From contig NZ_CP116221.1 in the NCBI RefSeq assembly GCF_023556315.2, forward strand, positions 868,001-932,000: DNA of 64,000 bases, given 5' to 3'. The number at the start of each line of letters is the position of its first letter. Position 1 is the stretch's first letter. The notes beneath the pieces were generated by a model. The model saw only the letters and a list, made by a program, of their open reading frames with translations. It was not told the origin of the DNA and ran no database searches. Source of the DNA: Psychroserpens ponticola. GTDB lineage: Bacteria; Bacteroidota; Bacteroidia; Flavobacteriales; Flavobacteriaceae. Both the position numbers and the translations under genes were made by a program. This document shows positions 16,811 to 25,700 of this stretch, piece after piece.

Positions 16811-19315
16811 TTACATTTCTTCTCTGAAAAAAATAGCGTTCATAAGTAATTTATTTGTTCCATACCAAAATGCTCTAAAGTTCGTGTTGTCAGTAAAAAC
16901 AATGATGTTTCCAGAGGAATAACGTTTCACTTTAAAAGGAACAGATAGTGCTAAACTATCTAAATTTCGTTGAGAAACATAACCGCTCAATAGTGGGTTT
17001 TTAGTATACTGCAACGGATTATTATAACTTTGTTTATCTGCATTTAAAAACATGGTGTTGTTTCTAAATAATGCAATTTTATCGTTTTTATAACCGAAAT
17101 TTATAGGATGAGATCGGTCTTGTTTAGCTTCAAAAATTGCGCCTCCAATAACTTGAGCGCCTCTAAAATCACCTCGTTCTTCATGAGAAATATTCTCAGC
17201 TACCAATTCAGATTTTTTAAATTTTAATTTTATTAATTCACTTCTATTAAGCCATTTCAATGCATTTCTGTAGGCAATTAGTGTTCCGCCATCTGCAGTC
17301 CATTTTTTCAAGCTTTCAGTTGCACCTGCATCAAGTGAGCCACTAGGCATAATTATCGTATTATACCGACTTAGATCTGTACGAGATAAATGTCGTGAAT
17401 CTAATTTGGTAATACGCATATCATAACGTTGGTCAAATACATGCCAGATTTCTCCAGCATCATAGCTTCTAATGCCATCGCCAACAATCATGGCAACTTT
17501 TGGTTGTGATAAAGCTCTAAATTTGTTACTTCCTAAATCAATCCCTTGCGTTAAACCTGTTGCTACAGCATCGATTTTTAGGTGACTGTCTTTAGCTACT
17601 TTTTGTAGAAATTTATATAATTCTTCAGCTGATTTATTCTGATTTTGAACAGGAATTAAAATGCTTCCATAGTCGTAAGTTTTACCATTGATAGTGAATT
17701 CTTTCATGCCTACTTTAGCTCTTAACCCGTTGGCAAGAATTGCGTTTAATGCTTTTGGAGCATAGTACTCATGCCATTCCATGATATAAGCATAATTGCT
17801 TTTTGCAGAGACTAAACCATTTTTCATTTGTAAGTCTTCAACTTTTGCACCTGCATTAGTTGTTGAAATATTTTCAGCATAATCTAATCCAAATGCCAAA
17901 GGAAAAGTCCAAGCCGAAACATCATAAAACAAACTGTCTTGAAACGTTGTGCGCTTTTCAAACATGGCATTAATCAAGCGTGTGTTTTTTTGATTTTTAG
18001 GAACGACATAACTGTATCCTTTTTTAAATTGTTTTCCATTGGTTTTAAAATCACTTTTGAGCTCATGAAATTCAATTTGATGACGCTTTAATATTTCAGC
18101 TAAATGATAGGTTTTAGCTGCATCTTTTTCATCACCAAAAATGATGGCTTTTCCATTTTCTTTACTCGCTTCAACTCTTGCATTTTTGTAAAAATCATGT
18201 TGGTATTGTAAAATCTCCTTACGCAGGTGTATTCCAGCTTCTAGAGTAGATAATGCTGCAGTAAATTGATTTCGAATTGTAAAAGGGAAAGTTATAATAC
18301 CATTCTCACTTTCCTGAACATGCCCACGAGAACTACCTTGTTCGAATAAGATACCAATACCACCATTAATATCAGGAAACGTAGACCCTTTTCCGTAGTA
18401 AAAGTCATCAAAGTTTTCTTCTGTATAATACAACGAACCAATTTTATCTAACGCTTTTGCATGATAATTTCCAATTGACTTAGTGAGTTTTTGATTGAGT
18501 TTTGGTGTTAGTGGATGCGTTCTAGAAGGTATTCCTGGTTGAAAAAAGAAGGTAGAATTGGTTCCCATTTCATGATGATCGGTTAGTATATTTGGTAACC
18601 ATTTATGAAAGCTTTCAATACGAACTCTAGATTCTGGTAATTGTACAGGTAGCCAATCTCTATTCATATCAAACCAATAATGATTTGTTCGTCCACCTGG
18701 CCAAATTTCATCATATTCACGATCGTTTGGATCTGGATTCAAGTTTTTACTTTTATTCGTATTTGCCCAATACGCAAAACGCTGTAAACCATCAGGATTA
18801 TAACAAGGGTCGAAAAGTATTACTGTATTATCTAGTAAATTAGTGACATCATCACTTTCAGCTGCAGCTAAATAATAAGCCACAAGCATCGCAGCATTTG
18901 AACCGCTAGCTTCGTTTCCGTGAATAGAAAACCCTTGATATACGACTATTGGCATATCATCTACATTTATGTTATTATTTTCTGTAGAGGCAATATGTGT
19001 AGTTCGTATGCTTTCAATGTTTGAATGGTTTTTTGGAGATGTTATGGTAAGAAGGAGTAGTGGTCTATCTTCAAAAGTTTCGCCTCTGTTTTCAATATGT
19101 ATTCTATCAGAGGACTCTGCTAAAACTTGCATGTATTGAACAAGTTTGTCATGCGTAATGTGCCATTCTCCTACCTGATGACCAATAACAGATTCTGGTG
19201 TTGGAATTTTAGAATTGTACGTCGTGTTTTGAGGAAGGTAATATGATAAATCCGTTGGAGTTTGTGAATGTATTGAAAAGCAAGTTAATGCGGTGACGAG
19301 TAAAATATATCTCAT
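16811..19315 (-). CDS. Secreted M14 family zinc carboxypeptidase
   Basis: This 834-residue protein has a signal peptide (MRYILLVTALTCFSIHSQ). The M14 domain (~50-400) shows the zinc ligands His132 and Glu135 in SIHGNEASGSN and a third His in ILTDHHEMG (247 or 248). Substrate-handling residues are in YNPDGLQRF and DMNRDW, and the probable catalytic Glu is in GILFEQGSSRG. The remaining ~430 residues contain a glutamine-amidotransferase-like fold (VAMIVGDGIRSYDAGEIWHV) found in large Bacteroidetes M14 proteins. It probably digests peptides in the periplasm; there is no T9SS tail. Confidence 0.87.
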   Translation of the reverse strand: MRYILLVTALTCFSIHSQTPTDLSYYLPQNTTYNSKIPTPESVIGHQVGEWHITHDKLVQYMQVLAESSDRIHIENRGETFEDRPLLLLTITSPKNHSNIESIRTTHIASTENNNINVDDMPIVVYQGFSIHGNEASGSNAAMLVAYYLAAAESDDVTNLLDNTVILFDPCYNPDGLQRFAYWANTNKSKNLNPDPNDREYDEIWPGGRTNHYWFDMNRDWLPVQLPESRVRIESFHKWLPNILTDHHEMGTNSTFFFQPGIPSRTHPLTPKLNQKLTKSIGNYHAKALDKIGSLYYTEENFDDFYYGKGSTFPDINGGIGILFEQGSSRGHVQESENGIITFPFTIRNQFTAALSTLEAGIHLRKEILQYQHDFYKNARVEASKENGKAIIFGDEKDAAKTYHLAEILKRHQIEFHELKSDFKTNGKQFKKGYSYVVPKNQKNTRLINAMFEKRTTFQDSLFYDVSAWTFPLAFGLDYAENISTTNAGAKVEDLQMKNGLVSAKSNYAYIMEWHEYYAPKALNAILANGLRAKVGMKEFTINGKTYDYGSILIPVQNQNKSAEELYKFLQKVAKDSHLKIDAVATGLTQGIDLGSNKFRALSQPKVAMIVGDGIRSYDAGEIWHVFDQRYDMRITKLDSRHLSRTDLSRYNTIIMPSGSLDAGATESLKKWTADGGTLIAYRNALKWLNRSELIKLKFKKSELVAENISHEERGDFRGAQVIGGAIFEAKQDRSHPINFGYKNDKIALFRNNTMFLNADKQSYNNPLQYTKNPLLSGYVSQRNLDSLALSVPFKVKRYSSGNIIVFTDNTNFRAFWYGTNKLLMNAIFFREEM

Positions 19316-19354
19316 AAAATTTTTAGTTGCAGTTAGAAACGTATAAAAATAAAA

Positions 19355-19379
19355 AAACCGCTACGAAATGTAACGGTTT
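19355..19379 (-). terminator. Terminator of the PUR-protein gene
   Basis: An imperfect 10-bp stem (AAACCGctac with gtaaCGGTTT, one mismatch) is followed on the minus strand by seven T. It lies 26 bp past the stop codon and just before the M14 gene start. Confidence 0.75.
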
Positions 19380-19404
19380 AAGTATGTTTTAACAAAAGAG
19401 TAAA

Positions 19405-19809
19405 TTATATGTCTTCAAAATTGATATCTGTAAACTTATCTGCAGAATCGGAATCACTGATAGATTCTCCGCCTTCAGCTATATCATCACTCGTTGTATT
19501 GTAATCTTCTTTTTTAAAATCTTTTTGATGTCTTTCACTAATCACTTCATTACCTTTTTCGGCAATGATATAATCGGTCATTTCTTTTAAAATCTCATTA
19601 AATTCACTAAAATCTTCTTTATAAAGATAGATTTTGTGTTTTTTATAATGAAAAGATCCGTCGTCATTTGTGAATTTCTTACTTTCTGTAATAGTTAAGT
19701 AGTAATCTCCAGCTTTAGTTGACCTTACATCAAAAAAGTAAGTTCGTCTTCCTGCTCTTAATACTTTTGAGAAAATTTCTTCTTTCTCCATCATTCCGTG
19801 ATCACTCAT
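19405..19809 (-). CDS. PUR-family DNA/RNA-binding protein (DUF3276)
   Basis: This 134-residue protein begins with MSDHGMMEKEEIFSK and has the PUR-alpha-like fold over residues 8-85: VLRAGRRTYFFDVRSTKAGD followed by YYLTITESKKF and HKIYLYKEDF. The tail of ~45 residues is acidic and probably disordered (ESISDSDSADKFTDINFEDI). Bacterial PUR-domain proteins such as Borrelia BpuR bind nucleic acid and can modulate expression. The role in Bacteroidetes is not established, but the gene is nearly universal there. It is downstream of the ABC exporter on the same strand and has its own terminator. Confidence 0.82.
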   Translation of the reverse strand: MSDHGMMEKEEIFSKVLRAGRRTYFFDVRSTKAGDYYLTITESKKFTNDDGSFHYKKHKIYLYKEDFSEFNEILKEMTDYIIAEKGNEVISERHQKDFKKEDYNTTSDDIAEGGESISDSDSADKFTDINFEDI

Positions 19810-19880
19810 AGCTAATTTTTGATTTTTGAGTTGTTAGTGCTTCAAAAATCTAAAAAAAAAGGATAGTAAGCAACAAATAT

Positions 19881-21635
19881 TTATAATTCTTTTGAGCTTA
19901 GCTGTTTTAAATAAAGTTCTTGGTAGTAACCGTCAACATTAATTAAGTTTTCATGTGTTCCGCTTTGAACAATTTTCCCCTCGTCAAGTACAATAATTTT
20001 ATCGGCATGTTTTGCAGAAGATACACGATGACTGACAATAATTGTAGTTTTTCCCTGTGATGCTTTTCTTAGGTTATTCAATATCTTTTCTTCAGTTTCA
20101 GTATCAACAGCAGAAAGACAATCATCAAATAACATGATTTCAGGCGCTTTTATTAATGCTCTCGCAATAGAAATACGTTGTTTTTGTCCACCAGAAAGCG
20201 TAATGCCTCGTTCTCCCAATTTAGTTTTGTAGCCATTAGTGAATTTCTTAATGTTTTTATGTACATAAGCATTTTTAGCAGCTTCAATCACTTCGGCTTC
20301 AGTAGCATCTTCTTTACCAAACATAATGTTATTTTCAATCGTGTCTGAAAACAGAAAAGCATCTTGAGGTACATAGCCAATACTGTCTCTTAAATCGTTA
20401 AGATTGAGTTGATCTATTGTTTTTCCGTCAATAGTGATATTACCTTCTTGAACATCGTAAAGTCTTCCAATCAAATCTAAAACGGTAGATTTTCCTGAAC
20501 CTGTTTTTCCTAAAACAGCTAAAGTTTCTCCTTTTTTCAAAGTGAAAGAAATTTGATTCAGAGCTTTAATATTGGTGTCAGGATAGATGAAGGTCACATT
20601 GTTAAAATCAATATTTCCTTCAATCTTAGTATGTTCTAAAGTGTTGTTTTTAATCTCGGGTTCTTGTTTTAAGAACTCATTAATACGTTTTTGAGATGCT
20701 TCAGCCTGTTGTACCAAATTGGTCACCCAACCAACAGTAGCTACTGGCCAAGTGAGCATATTAACATAAAATAGGAACTCAGCAATGGTACCAATATCTT
20801 TTATTTCTCCATTAATATATTGCATGCCACCAACATAAGCGACCAAAATATTACTGATTCCAATTAATAAAATCATTGATGGAAAAAATAAAGCCTGAAC
20901 TTTAGTCAAATCAATTTGTTTCTGTTTGCTTTCTTCAGAAAGGGCATTAAATGCTAGATTATTTTCGTTTTCAATACCATATGATTTAATAATAGATATG
21001 CCACTAAACGACTCCTGAGTATAGGATGAAAGTTTCGATAGATATTGCTGAACAATAGTACTTCTTTTGTTGATGATTTTACTTAATTTATAGATGATAA
21101 AAGACAAAAAAGGTAAAGGCAACATCGTGTACAGTGTGAGCTTAGGAGCAACACTTATCATATAAATTAGTGCCACAACAAATAACGTAACCATATTTAC
21201 CGTGTACATAATTGCTGGACCAGTGTACATTCTTACTTTAGTAACGTCTTCACTAATCCTGTTCATTAAATCTCCAGTTCTATTTGATTTATAAAAATTT
21301 AATGATAAACGTTGGTATTGTTGATACACTTCATTTTTTAAATCATACTCAATATGACGTGAGACATTAATAATGGTTTGACGCATTAAAAAAGTAAAAA
21401 AACCAGCAATGATAGCCGCTCCAATTAAATATATAATATGGGTAGTTAATTCTTGTTTAAAAACGTCATTACTAATTTCATTATTAAAACCTTTAGAAAT
21501 TGTGGTAATCGATTTCCCAATAAGCCTAGGTGTAAACACTGCAAAGATTTTTGCGAAAATTGTAATTAGAACACCAAATAGTAGACGATATCTATATTTG
21601 TAGAAGTATTTATTTATGTGTTTTAGTTCCTTCAT
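19881..21635 (-). CDS. ABC exporter half-transporter (ATP-binding and permease in one chain)
   Basis: This 584-residue protein has six membrane helices over residues ~18-310 and a nucleotide-binding domain at ~340-580. Walker A is GKTGSGKS (376-383), the signature is LSGGQKQR from 480, Walker B is IMLFDD (to 505) and the H-loop is IVSHR. The residue after the Walker B aspartate is Asp rather than the catalytic Glu, which is known from MdlA/YheI-type exporters that often work as heterodimers. No second half-transporter is nearby, so it may pair with a distant partner or hydrolyse slowly as a homodimer. The substrate is probably a lipid or hydrophobic drug; this is unproven. Confidence 0.87.
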   Translation of the reverse strand: MKELKHINKYFYKYRYRLLFGVLITIFAKIFAVFTPRLIGKSITTISKGFNNEISNDVFKQELTTHIIYLIGAAIIAGFFTFLMRQTIINVSRHIEYDLKNEVYQQYQRLSLNFYKSNRTGDLMNRISEDVTKVRMYTGPAIMYTVNMVTLFVVALIYMISVAPKLTLYTMLPLPFLSFIIYKLSKIINKRSTIVQQYLSKLSSYTQESFSGISIIKSYGIENENNLAFNALSEESKQKQIDLTKVQALFFPSMILLIGISNILVAYVGGMQYINGEIKDIGTIAEFLFYVNMLTWPVATVGWVTNLVQQAEASQKRINEFLKQEPEIKNNTLEHTKIEGNIDFNNVTFIYPDTNIKALNQISFTLKKGETLAVLGKTGSGKSTVLDLIGRLYDVQEGNITIDGKTIDQLNLNDLRDSIGYVPQDAFLFSDTIENNIMFGKEDATEAEVIEAAKNAYVHKNIKKFTNGYKTKLGERGITLSGGQKQRISIARALIKAPEIMLFDDCLSAVDTETEEKILNNLRKASQGKTTIIVSHRVSSAKHADKIIVLDEGKIVQSGTHENLINVDGYYQELYLKQLSSKEL

Positions 21636-21689
21636 TGAAAAAATGGAGCTTCAAGTTGTTAACAGATATATAAATTATCGTCTATATTT

Positions 21690-21720
21690 TTGTTAGTACT
21701 CTAATATTGATTTATTTTTG
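21690..21720 (+). promoter_or_regulatory. Promoter of the amino-acid dehydrogenase gene
   Basis: TTG (21690-21692), a 20-bp spacer and TATTTTTG (21713-21720) match the Bacteroidetes consensus. It rules out a TTG at 21718 as start codon, because that TTG is the end of the -7 element. Confidence 0.7.
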
Positions 21721-21768
21721 CTCGCTATTTTGTATAAACTGCAAAATAGACTTCAAACAAAAAATCGC

Positions 21769-22872
21769 ATGACATCAGATGTTATTAGTTCTAAAGAACT
21801 TCATAAAATAGACCCTGTTTTTGGGCAATTATCTTTTGATAATCACGAACAAATCGTTTTTTGCAACGACAAAGATACTGGTTTAAAAGCAATAATTGGT
21901 ATACATAGTACAGTTTTAGGACCTGCACTTGGAGGTACTAGAATGTGGAATTATAACAACGAATGGGAAGCACTTAACGATGTGTTGAGACTATCTCGTG
22001 GTATGACCTTTAAATCTGCTATTACTGGATTGAATTTAGGTGGTGGAAAAGCTGTAATTATTGGTGATGCTAAAACACAAAAAACTCCTGAACTTATGAA
22101 AAAGTTTGGTGAGTTTGTACATTCTTTAAACGGAAAGTATATCACAGCAGAAGATGTTGGAATGACTACAGCAGATATGGATTTAGTTCGTGAGGTGACG
22201 CCTTACGTTACTGGTATTTCTGAAAGTAAAGGTGGTGCAGGAAACCCTTCACCTATTACTGCATATGGTGTTTTTATGGGAATGAAAGCCGCTGCAAAAT
22301 TCAAATTTGGAAGTGATGTTTTAGAAGATAAATCAGTATTTGTTCAAGGCATTGGTCATGTTGGTGAAGCTTTAGTTGAACATTTGGTTAATGAAGGTGC
22401 TAGAGTTACAATAGCAGATATTAATCAAGAACGACTAGAAGCTGTAAAGTCTAAGTATGATGTTTCCATTTATAATGGTCAGGATATTTATTCTGAAGAT
22501 ATGGATATTTATGCACCTTGTGCTTTAGGAGCAACAATCAATGACGATACTATCTTTAAATTAAAAGCTCAGATCATTGCTGGAGCTGCTAATAATCAAT
22601 TGGCAATAGAAGATAAGCACAGTAGACAATTACAAGAACGGGGAATTGTTTATGCACCAGACTTTTTAATTAATGCAGGAGGTATTATCAATGTTTATGC
22701 AGAATTAGAAAATTATGATAAACAAGAAATTGTACGTAAAACAGAGAACATCTATAATACAACTTTAGAAATATTAGACAGAGCAAAAATGAGTCAAGTT
22801 TCTACAAATGTTGCTGCTTTAAGTATTGCAAACGAACGTATTGAAACTCGTAAGAGAGAACAGCAAAAATAA
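21769..22872 (+). CDS. Glu/Leu/Phe/Val dehydrogenase (leucine dehydrogenase type)
   Basis: This 367-residue NAD-dependent enzyme deaminates branched-chain (or related) amino acids to 2-oxo acids in the cytoplasm. The N-terminal catalytic domain has GGTRMW and GLNLGGGKAVI with the catalytic Lys. The Rossmann fold carries VQGIGHVGEALVEHL near residue 200, and a typical C-terminal part begins FLINAGGIINVYAE. The ATG at 21769 gives the usual family length and follows the promoter by about 48 bp. A longer frame from TTG at 21718 would start within the -7 element and is rejected. Its keto-acid products could feed the branched-chain acyl-CoA pathway that also involves the IcmF-type mutase at 55893. 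Confidence 0.88.
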   Translation: MTSDVISSKELHKIDPVFGQLSFDNHEQIVFCNDKDTGLKAIIGIHSTVLGPALGGTRMWNYNNEWEALNDVLRLSRGMTFKSAITGLNLGGGKAVIIGDAKTQKTPELMKKFGEFVHSLNGKYITAEDVGMTTADMDLVREVTPYVTGISESKGGAGNPSPITAYGVFMGMKAAAKFKFGSDVLEDKSVFVQGIGHVGEALVEHLVNEGARVTIADINQERLEAVKSKYDVSIYNGQDIYSEDMDIYAPCALGATINDDTIFKLKAQIIAGAANNQLAIEDKHSRQLQERGIVYAPDFLINAGGIINVYAELENYDKQEIVRKTENIYNTTLEILDRAKMSQVSTNVAALSIANERIETRKREQQK

Positions 22873-22904
22873 TTGTTCTAACTCTTAAAATTATAGTATT
22901 TTTG
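22873..22904 (+). promoter_or_regulatory. Promoter of nusB
   Basis: TTG (22873-22875), 21 bp, then TATTTTTG (22897-22904). A small hairpin (CGTTA/TAACG) lies in the leader just downstream. Confidence 0.65.
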
Positions 22905-22967
22905 CCACACGTTATTTGTAACGCCAAAACATATAATTTCTAAACGTTATTATTTAAAGTTCTTTAC

Positions 22968-23912
22968 ATGCTAAATAGAAGACATATACGAATTAAAGTC
23001 ATGCAAGCACTCTATGCTTTTAAAGGAAACGAGAGTGAAGATTTAAAAGTTACTGACAAATTCCTTAATAATAGTTTGAACAGTATGTATGATCTTTATC
23101 TTAGCATAGTGTCGTTAATTATTGAGGTTCATAAAAAGGCAGAAGATCATCAAGATAAGACTCAAAAAAAGTTTTTAGCAACTAAAGCTGAAAAAAATCC
23201 AAATCTAAAATTTATTAAGAATGAAGTTCTAATGATGCTTAGTGCAAATGAAGCGCTTAAAGCAGAACTAGAGCATCGTAAAGTAAATCCTTGGTATCTT
23301 GATTTTGAATATGTAGATCTTACATTTAAGGCCATAATGGAGAGTGATCTTTATAAAGATTACATGAAAACTTCAGTATCATCTTTTAAGGAAGATAAAA
23401 ACTTTGTGATTTCTATTTTTGAAGATGTCATTGCTCCAAATGACAAACTCTACGATTATTTTGAAGACAAGAAACTAACTTGGTTAGATGATATTCCAGT
23501 AGTAAATACTAGTGTTTTAAAGCTTTTAAAGAGGCTGAAACCATCGGCTTCAGAAAAACATTTTCTTCCAAAGCTATTTAAAGATGAAGATGACAGAGGT
23601 TTTGGCATTGACTTGCTTAAAAAAACCATTTTGAATCAAAGTGGTTTTAGTGCTGAAATAGCGAATAAAACTAAAAATTGGGATTCGGAAAGAATTACAC
23701 AAATAGATACAGTATTAATGCAAATGGCTATTTGTGAATTTCAAAAATTCCCATCCATACCAGTTAAAGTAACTATTAACGAGTATCTCGAAATTGCTAA
23801 AGAATATTCTACACCGAAAAGCAGCAATTTCATTAACGGAATTTTAGATAAGATAGTTAAAGAATATAAAGCCGAAAATAAATTCAATAAAGTAGGTAGA
23901 GGATTACTATAA
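22968..23912 (+). CDS. nusB: Transcription antitermination factor NusB (long form)
   Basis: The protein has 314 residues, about twice the length of enterobacterial NusB, as is usual in Bacteroidetes. It starts with the conserved MLNRRHIRIKVMQALYAFKG. A middle helical region is particular to this phylum. The NusB fold proper continues at ~205-305 (FGIDLLKKTILNQSGFSAEI and VKVTINEYLEIAKEYSTPKS, then FINGILDKI). NusB with NusE/S10 binds boxA RNA and supports rRNA transcription antitermination. DUF1573 and yajC follow on the same strand, a gene order kept in many Bacteroidetes. Confidence 0.93.
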   Translation: MLNRRHIRIKVMQALYAFKGNESEDLKVTDKFLNNSLNSMYDLYLSIVSLIIEVHKKAEDHQDKTQKKFLATKAEKNPNLKFIKNEVLMMLSANEALKAELEHRKVNPWYLDFEYVDLTFKAIMESDLYKDYMKTSVSSFKEDKNFVISIFEDVIAPNDKLYDYFEDKKLTWLDDIPVVNTSVLKLLKRLKPSASEKHFLPKLFKDEDDRGFGIDLLKKTILNQSGFSAEIANKTKNWDSERITQIDTVLMQMAICEFQKFPSIPVKVTINEYLEIAKEYSTPKSSNFINGILDKIVKEYKAENKFNKVGRGLL

Positions 23913-23972
23913 AATCCTTTAAAAATCTAGTGTTAAGGTTTGTTTATTCATCTAAAAAAATGCTAAAAAATT

Positions 23973-24001
23973 TTGATTCGTTGAAATAATTATTACTTTT
24001 A
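23973..24001 (+). promoter_or_regulatory. Candidate internal promoter before the DUF1573 gene
   Basis: TTG (23973-23975), an 18-bp spacer and TACTTTTA (one mismatch to TAnnTTTG) lie in the 137-bp gap after nusB, so the lipoprotein and yajC can be transcribed separately. Confidence 0.45.
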
Positions 24002-24049
24002 GGCCTTAATCAAAAAACATAAAAAAAAGTTTAATTAAAAATTATAGTA

Positions 24050-24550
24050 ATGAAAAAAGTAATATTAGGATTAAGTGCACTTTGTATGGTAGCTTTTACA
24101 TCTTGTAAAGAAGAAAATGCTGCAAGTAAAATTAATTCGGATAACGTAGCTGCTGCTGCAGAAAGAGATGCAACATCTAGTGATTTTCCAGTAATTACAT
24201 TTGCTGAAGCTGAACATGATTTTGGAACTATCGTTAATGGTACTCCAGTTGAAACTATATTTAAGTATACAAATACTGGTGATTCACCTTTAGTTGTAAG
24301 TAATATTAAAAGTACTTGTGGATGTACAGTGCCAACAGATTGGAATAAAGATCCAATTGCTCCTGGTGATTCTGCTGAGTTTACTGTGAAATTTAACGGT
24401 AAAGGTAACAACCAAGTAAGCAAAAGTATTACCTTAACAACAAACACTGAAAAAGGTTCAGAAGTTGTGAAAATTAAAGCGTTTATTGAGCCAGATCCAA
24501 ATGCACCAGCTAAAAAAGCAGGTTCAGCGGCAATCAAATCGGTTCAGTAA
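24050..24550 (+). CDS. DUF1573 domain lipoprotein
   Basis: This 166-residue lipoprotein has a signal with lipobox FTSCK (MKKVILGLSALCMVAFTSCK) and a low-complexity Ala-rich linker. The single Ig-like DUF1573 domain (~45-145) reads FAEAEHDFGTIVNGTPVE, FKYTNTGDSPLVVSNIKSTC, GCTVP and the FTVKFNGKG strand. The two Cys in STCGCTVP are characteristic of the family. It is anchored in a membrane facing the periplasm; its biochemical role is unknown. The steady position before yajC in Bacteroidetes suggests a link with envelope protein export. Confidence 0.88.
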   Translation: MKKVILGLSALCMVAFTSCKEENAASKINSDNVAAAAERDATSSDFPVITFAEAEHDFGTIVNGTPVETIFKYTNTGDSPLVVSNIKSTCGCTVPTDWNKDPIAPGDSAEFTVKFNGKGNNQVSKSITLTTNTEKGSEVVKIKAFIEPDPNAPAKKAGSAAIKSVQ

Positions 24551-24568
24551 TCCTAAAAGTTAAAACCT

Positions 24569-24850
24569 ATGATGGATATACTACCTTATCTGGCTATATT
24601 TGCTGTAGCGTATTTTTTCTTGTTAGCTCCTAATTTGAAAAGAGCTAAGCAGGAAAAAAAATTCGCAGCTGAATTGAAGCGAGGTGACAAGGTGATTACT
24701 AAAAGTGGTTTACACGGTAAAGTGAGTGACTTAAATGATAAAGATAACAGCTGTGTGATTGAAACTATGGCTGGAAAAATTAAGTTTGAACGTTCTGCTA
24801 TTTCTATGGAAATGAGTCAGAAATTAAACGCTCCTGTTGCTGTAAAATAA
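24569..24850 (+). CDS. yajC: Preprotein translocase subunit YajC
   Basis: This 93-residue inner-membrane protein has one N-terminal helix (~5-22, LPYLAIFAVAYFFLLAP) and the conserved NLKRAKQEKKFAAELKRGDK followed by VITKSGLHGKV. It joins SecDF to help Sec-dependent export. It starts 18 bp after the DUF1573 stop, so the two are co-transcribed. A strong terminator follows at 24871. Confidence 0.92.
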   Translation: MMDILPYLAIFAVAYFFLLAPNLKRAKQEKKFAAELKRGDKVITKSGLHGKVSDLNDKDNSCVIETMAGKIKFERSAISMEMSQKLNAPVAVK

Positions 24851-24870
24851 AACTTTAGTATTGAAGATAT

Positions 24871-24903
24871 AAAAAACTCCGAAAGTTACTTTCGGAGTTT
24901 TTT
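24871..24903 (+). terminator. Strong terminator after yajC
   Basis: The perfect stem ACTCCGAAAG/CTTTCGGAGT has a 3-nt loop, A-run before and seven T after. It ends the nusB-DUF1573-yajC unit. Confidence 0.92.
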
Positions 24904-24914
24904 TATGTGTTATT

Positions 24915-24990
24915 TGAAAGAGATTTTTCGATACGTTCTTAATGACAGTTTATGATATTTTCTCCTTCAGAAGGAGGACAAACTCATGAA
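24915..24990. repeat. Possible degenerate intergenic repeat
   Basis: GATTTTTCGATACGTTCTTA and a short inverted repeat (CTCCTT, then AAGGAG) occupy the gap between yajC and the convergent DUF1801 gene. It resembles worn copies of repeats seen in other flavobacteria, but no second copy is in the window. Confidence 0.25.
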
Positions 24991-25012
24991 TCTTTTCTTG
25001 AAGAAAGCTTTG

Positions 25013-25609
25013 CTAGCAGTTCTTATACTTGTCATGTAAGCCAACACCATTTAAGATCATTGGAATGATTTTCTCTATTCTAGTTTGCTTTGTAGCTTCG
25101 CGTTTAGCGTCTGAAATATAACTGCAATATTCTCTTTGTTTACCAGGTGTAAGTGCTTTAAAACAAGTATTAATATCAGATTGAGCTTTTAAAATTTGAT
25201 TTAACTCTTCTGGTATCACGACAGATTTAGTATTACGAACAGGTTTTATTTCTTTGCCTAATTTCTGATTTTCAATAGCTTCTTTTACATAAGCTAATAC
25301 TGTGTTTTTATTAATGTTATCAACAGTTTTAAAACGCATTTGACGTAAGGATTTTGTTTTTTCTTGAGCATTTACCAATAGTTTATGTTCATCTTTTAGA
25401 AATACACCATTAAAAAACCAAATTCCGAAATGATTTTTAAAAGCGCCAAGTCCAACGACATTTTTTCCATTTAAATCATAAACCGGAGCGTTCCATTTTA
25501 TAGATTCATTTAATTCTGTTGTATTGATGATATCTCTTAATAAATTCAACGCTTCGCCAAAATGCGAATTAGTTTCTATGTATTCTTCTACTGAATAAAC
25601 TTTTTTCAT
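25013..25609 (-). CDS. DUF1801 / YdeI-OmpD-associated-type protein
   Basis: This 198-residue cytoplasmic protein has an N-terminal DUF1801 (YdhG-like, iron-chaperone fold) domain over ~10-115 (LNESIKWNAPVYDLNGKNVV and HFGIWFFNGVFLKD). The C-terminal part has the YdeI/OmpD-associated helical signature near 160-190 (LTPGKQREYCSYISDAKREA, TKQTRIEKIIPMI). Proteins with these two parts are common in Bacteroidetes; none is well characterised. The annotation names come from frataxin-like fold similarity and a porin-linked E. coli gene, and no precise function should be read from them. Convergent with yajC. Confidence 0.8.
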   Translation of the reverse strand: MKKVYSVEEYIETNSHFGEALNLLRDIINTTELNESIKWNAPVYDLNGKNVVGLGAFKNHFGIWFFNGVFLKDEHKLLVNAQEKTKSLRQMRFKTVDNINKNTVLAYVKEAIENQKLGKEIKPVRNTKSVVIPEELNQILKAQSDINTCFKALTPGKQREYCSYISDAKREATKQTRIEKIIPMILNGVGLHDKYKNC

Positions 25610-25700
25610 TTTGAGATGTGTGCCTTGGTTTAGCTCTAAGTTAATAAAAGATAATGAACCTTATAGAAGTTAACTGAAATTTTTAGGTTCAACTTTAGTT

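Noticed and set aside
21718-21768. TTG start adding 17 residues to the amino-acid dehydrogenase
   Set aside because: The TTG is the last part of a consensus -7 element, and family members start near the ATG at 21769.
24031-24537. Minus-strand frame of 168 codons opposite the DUF1573 lipoprotein gene
   Set aside because: The plus-strand gene has a lipobox and a clear DUF1573 domain; the antisense frame is a Leu/Ser/Pro-rich shadow.
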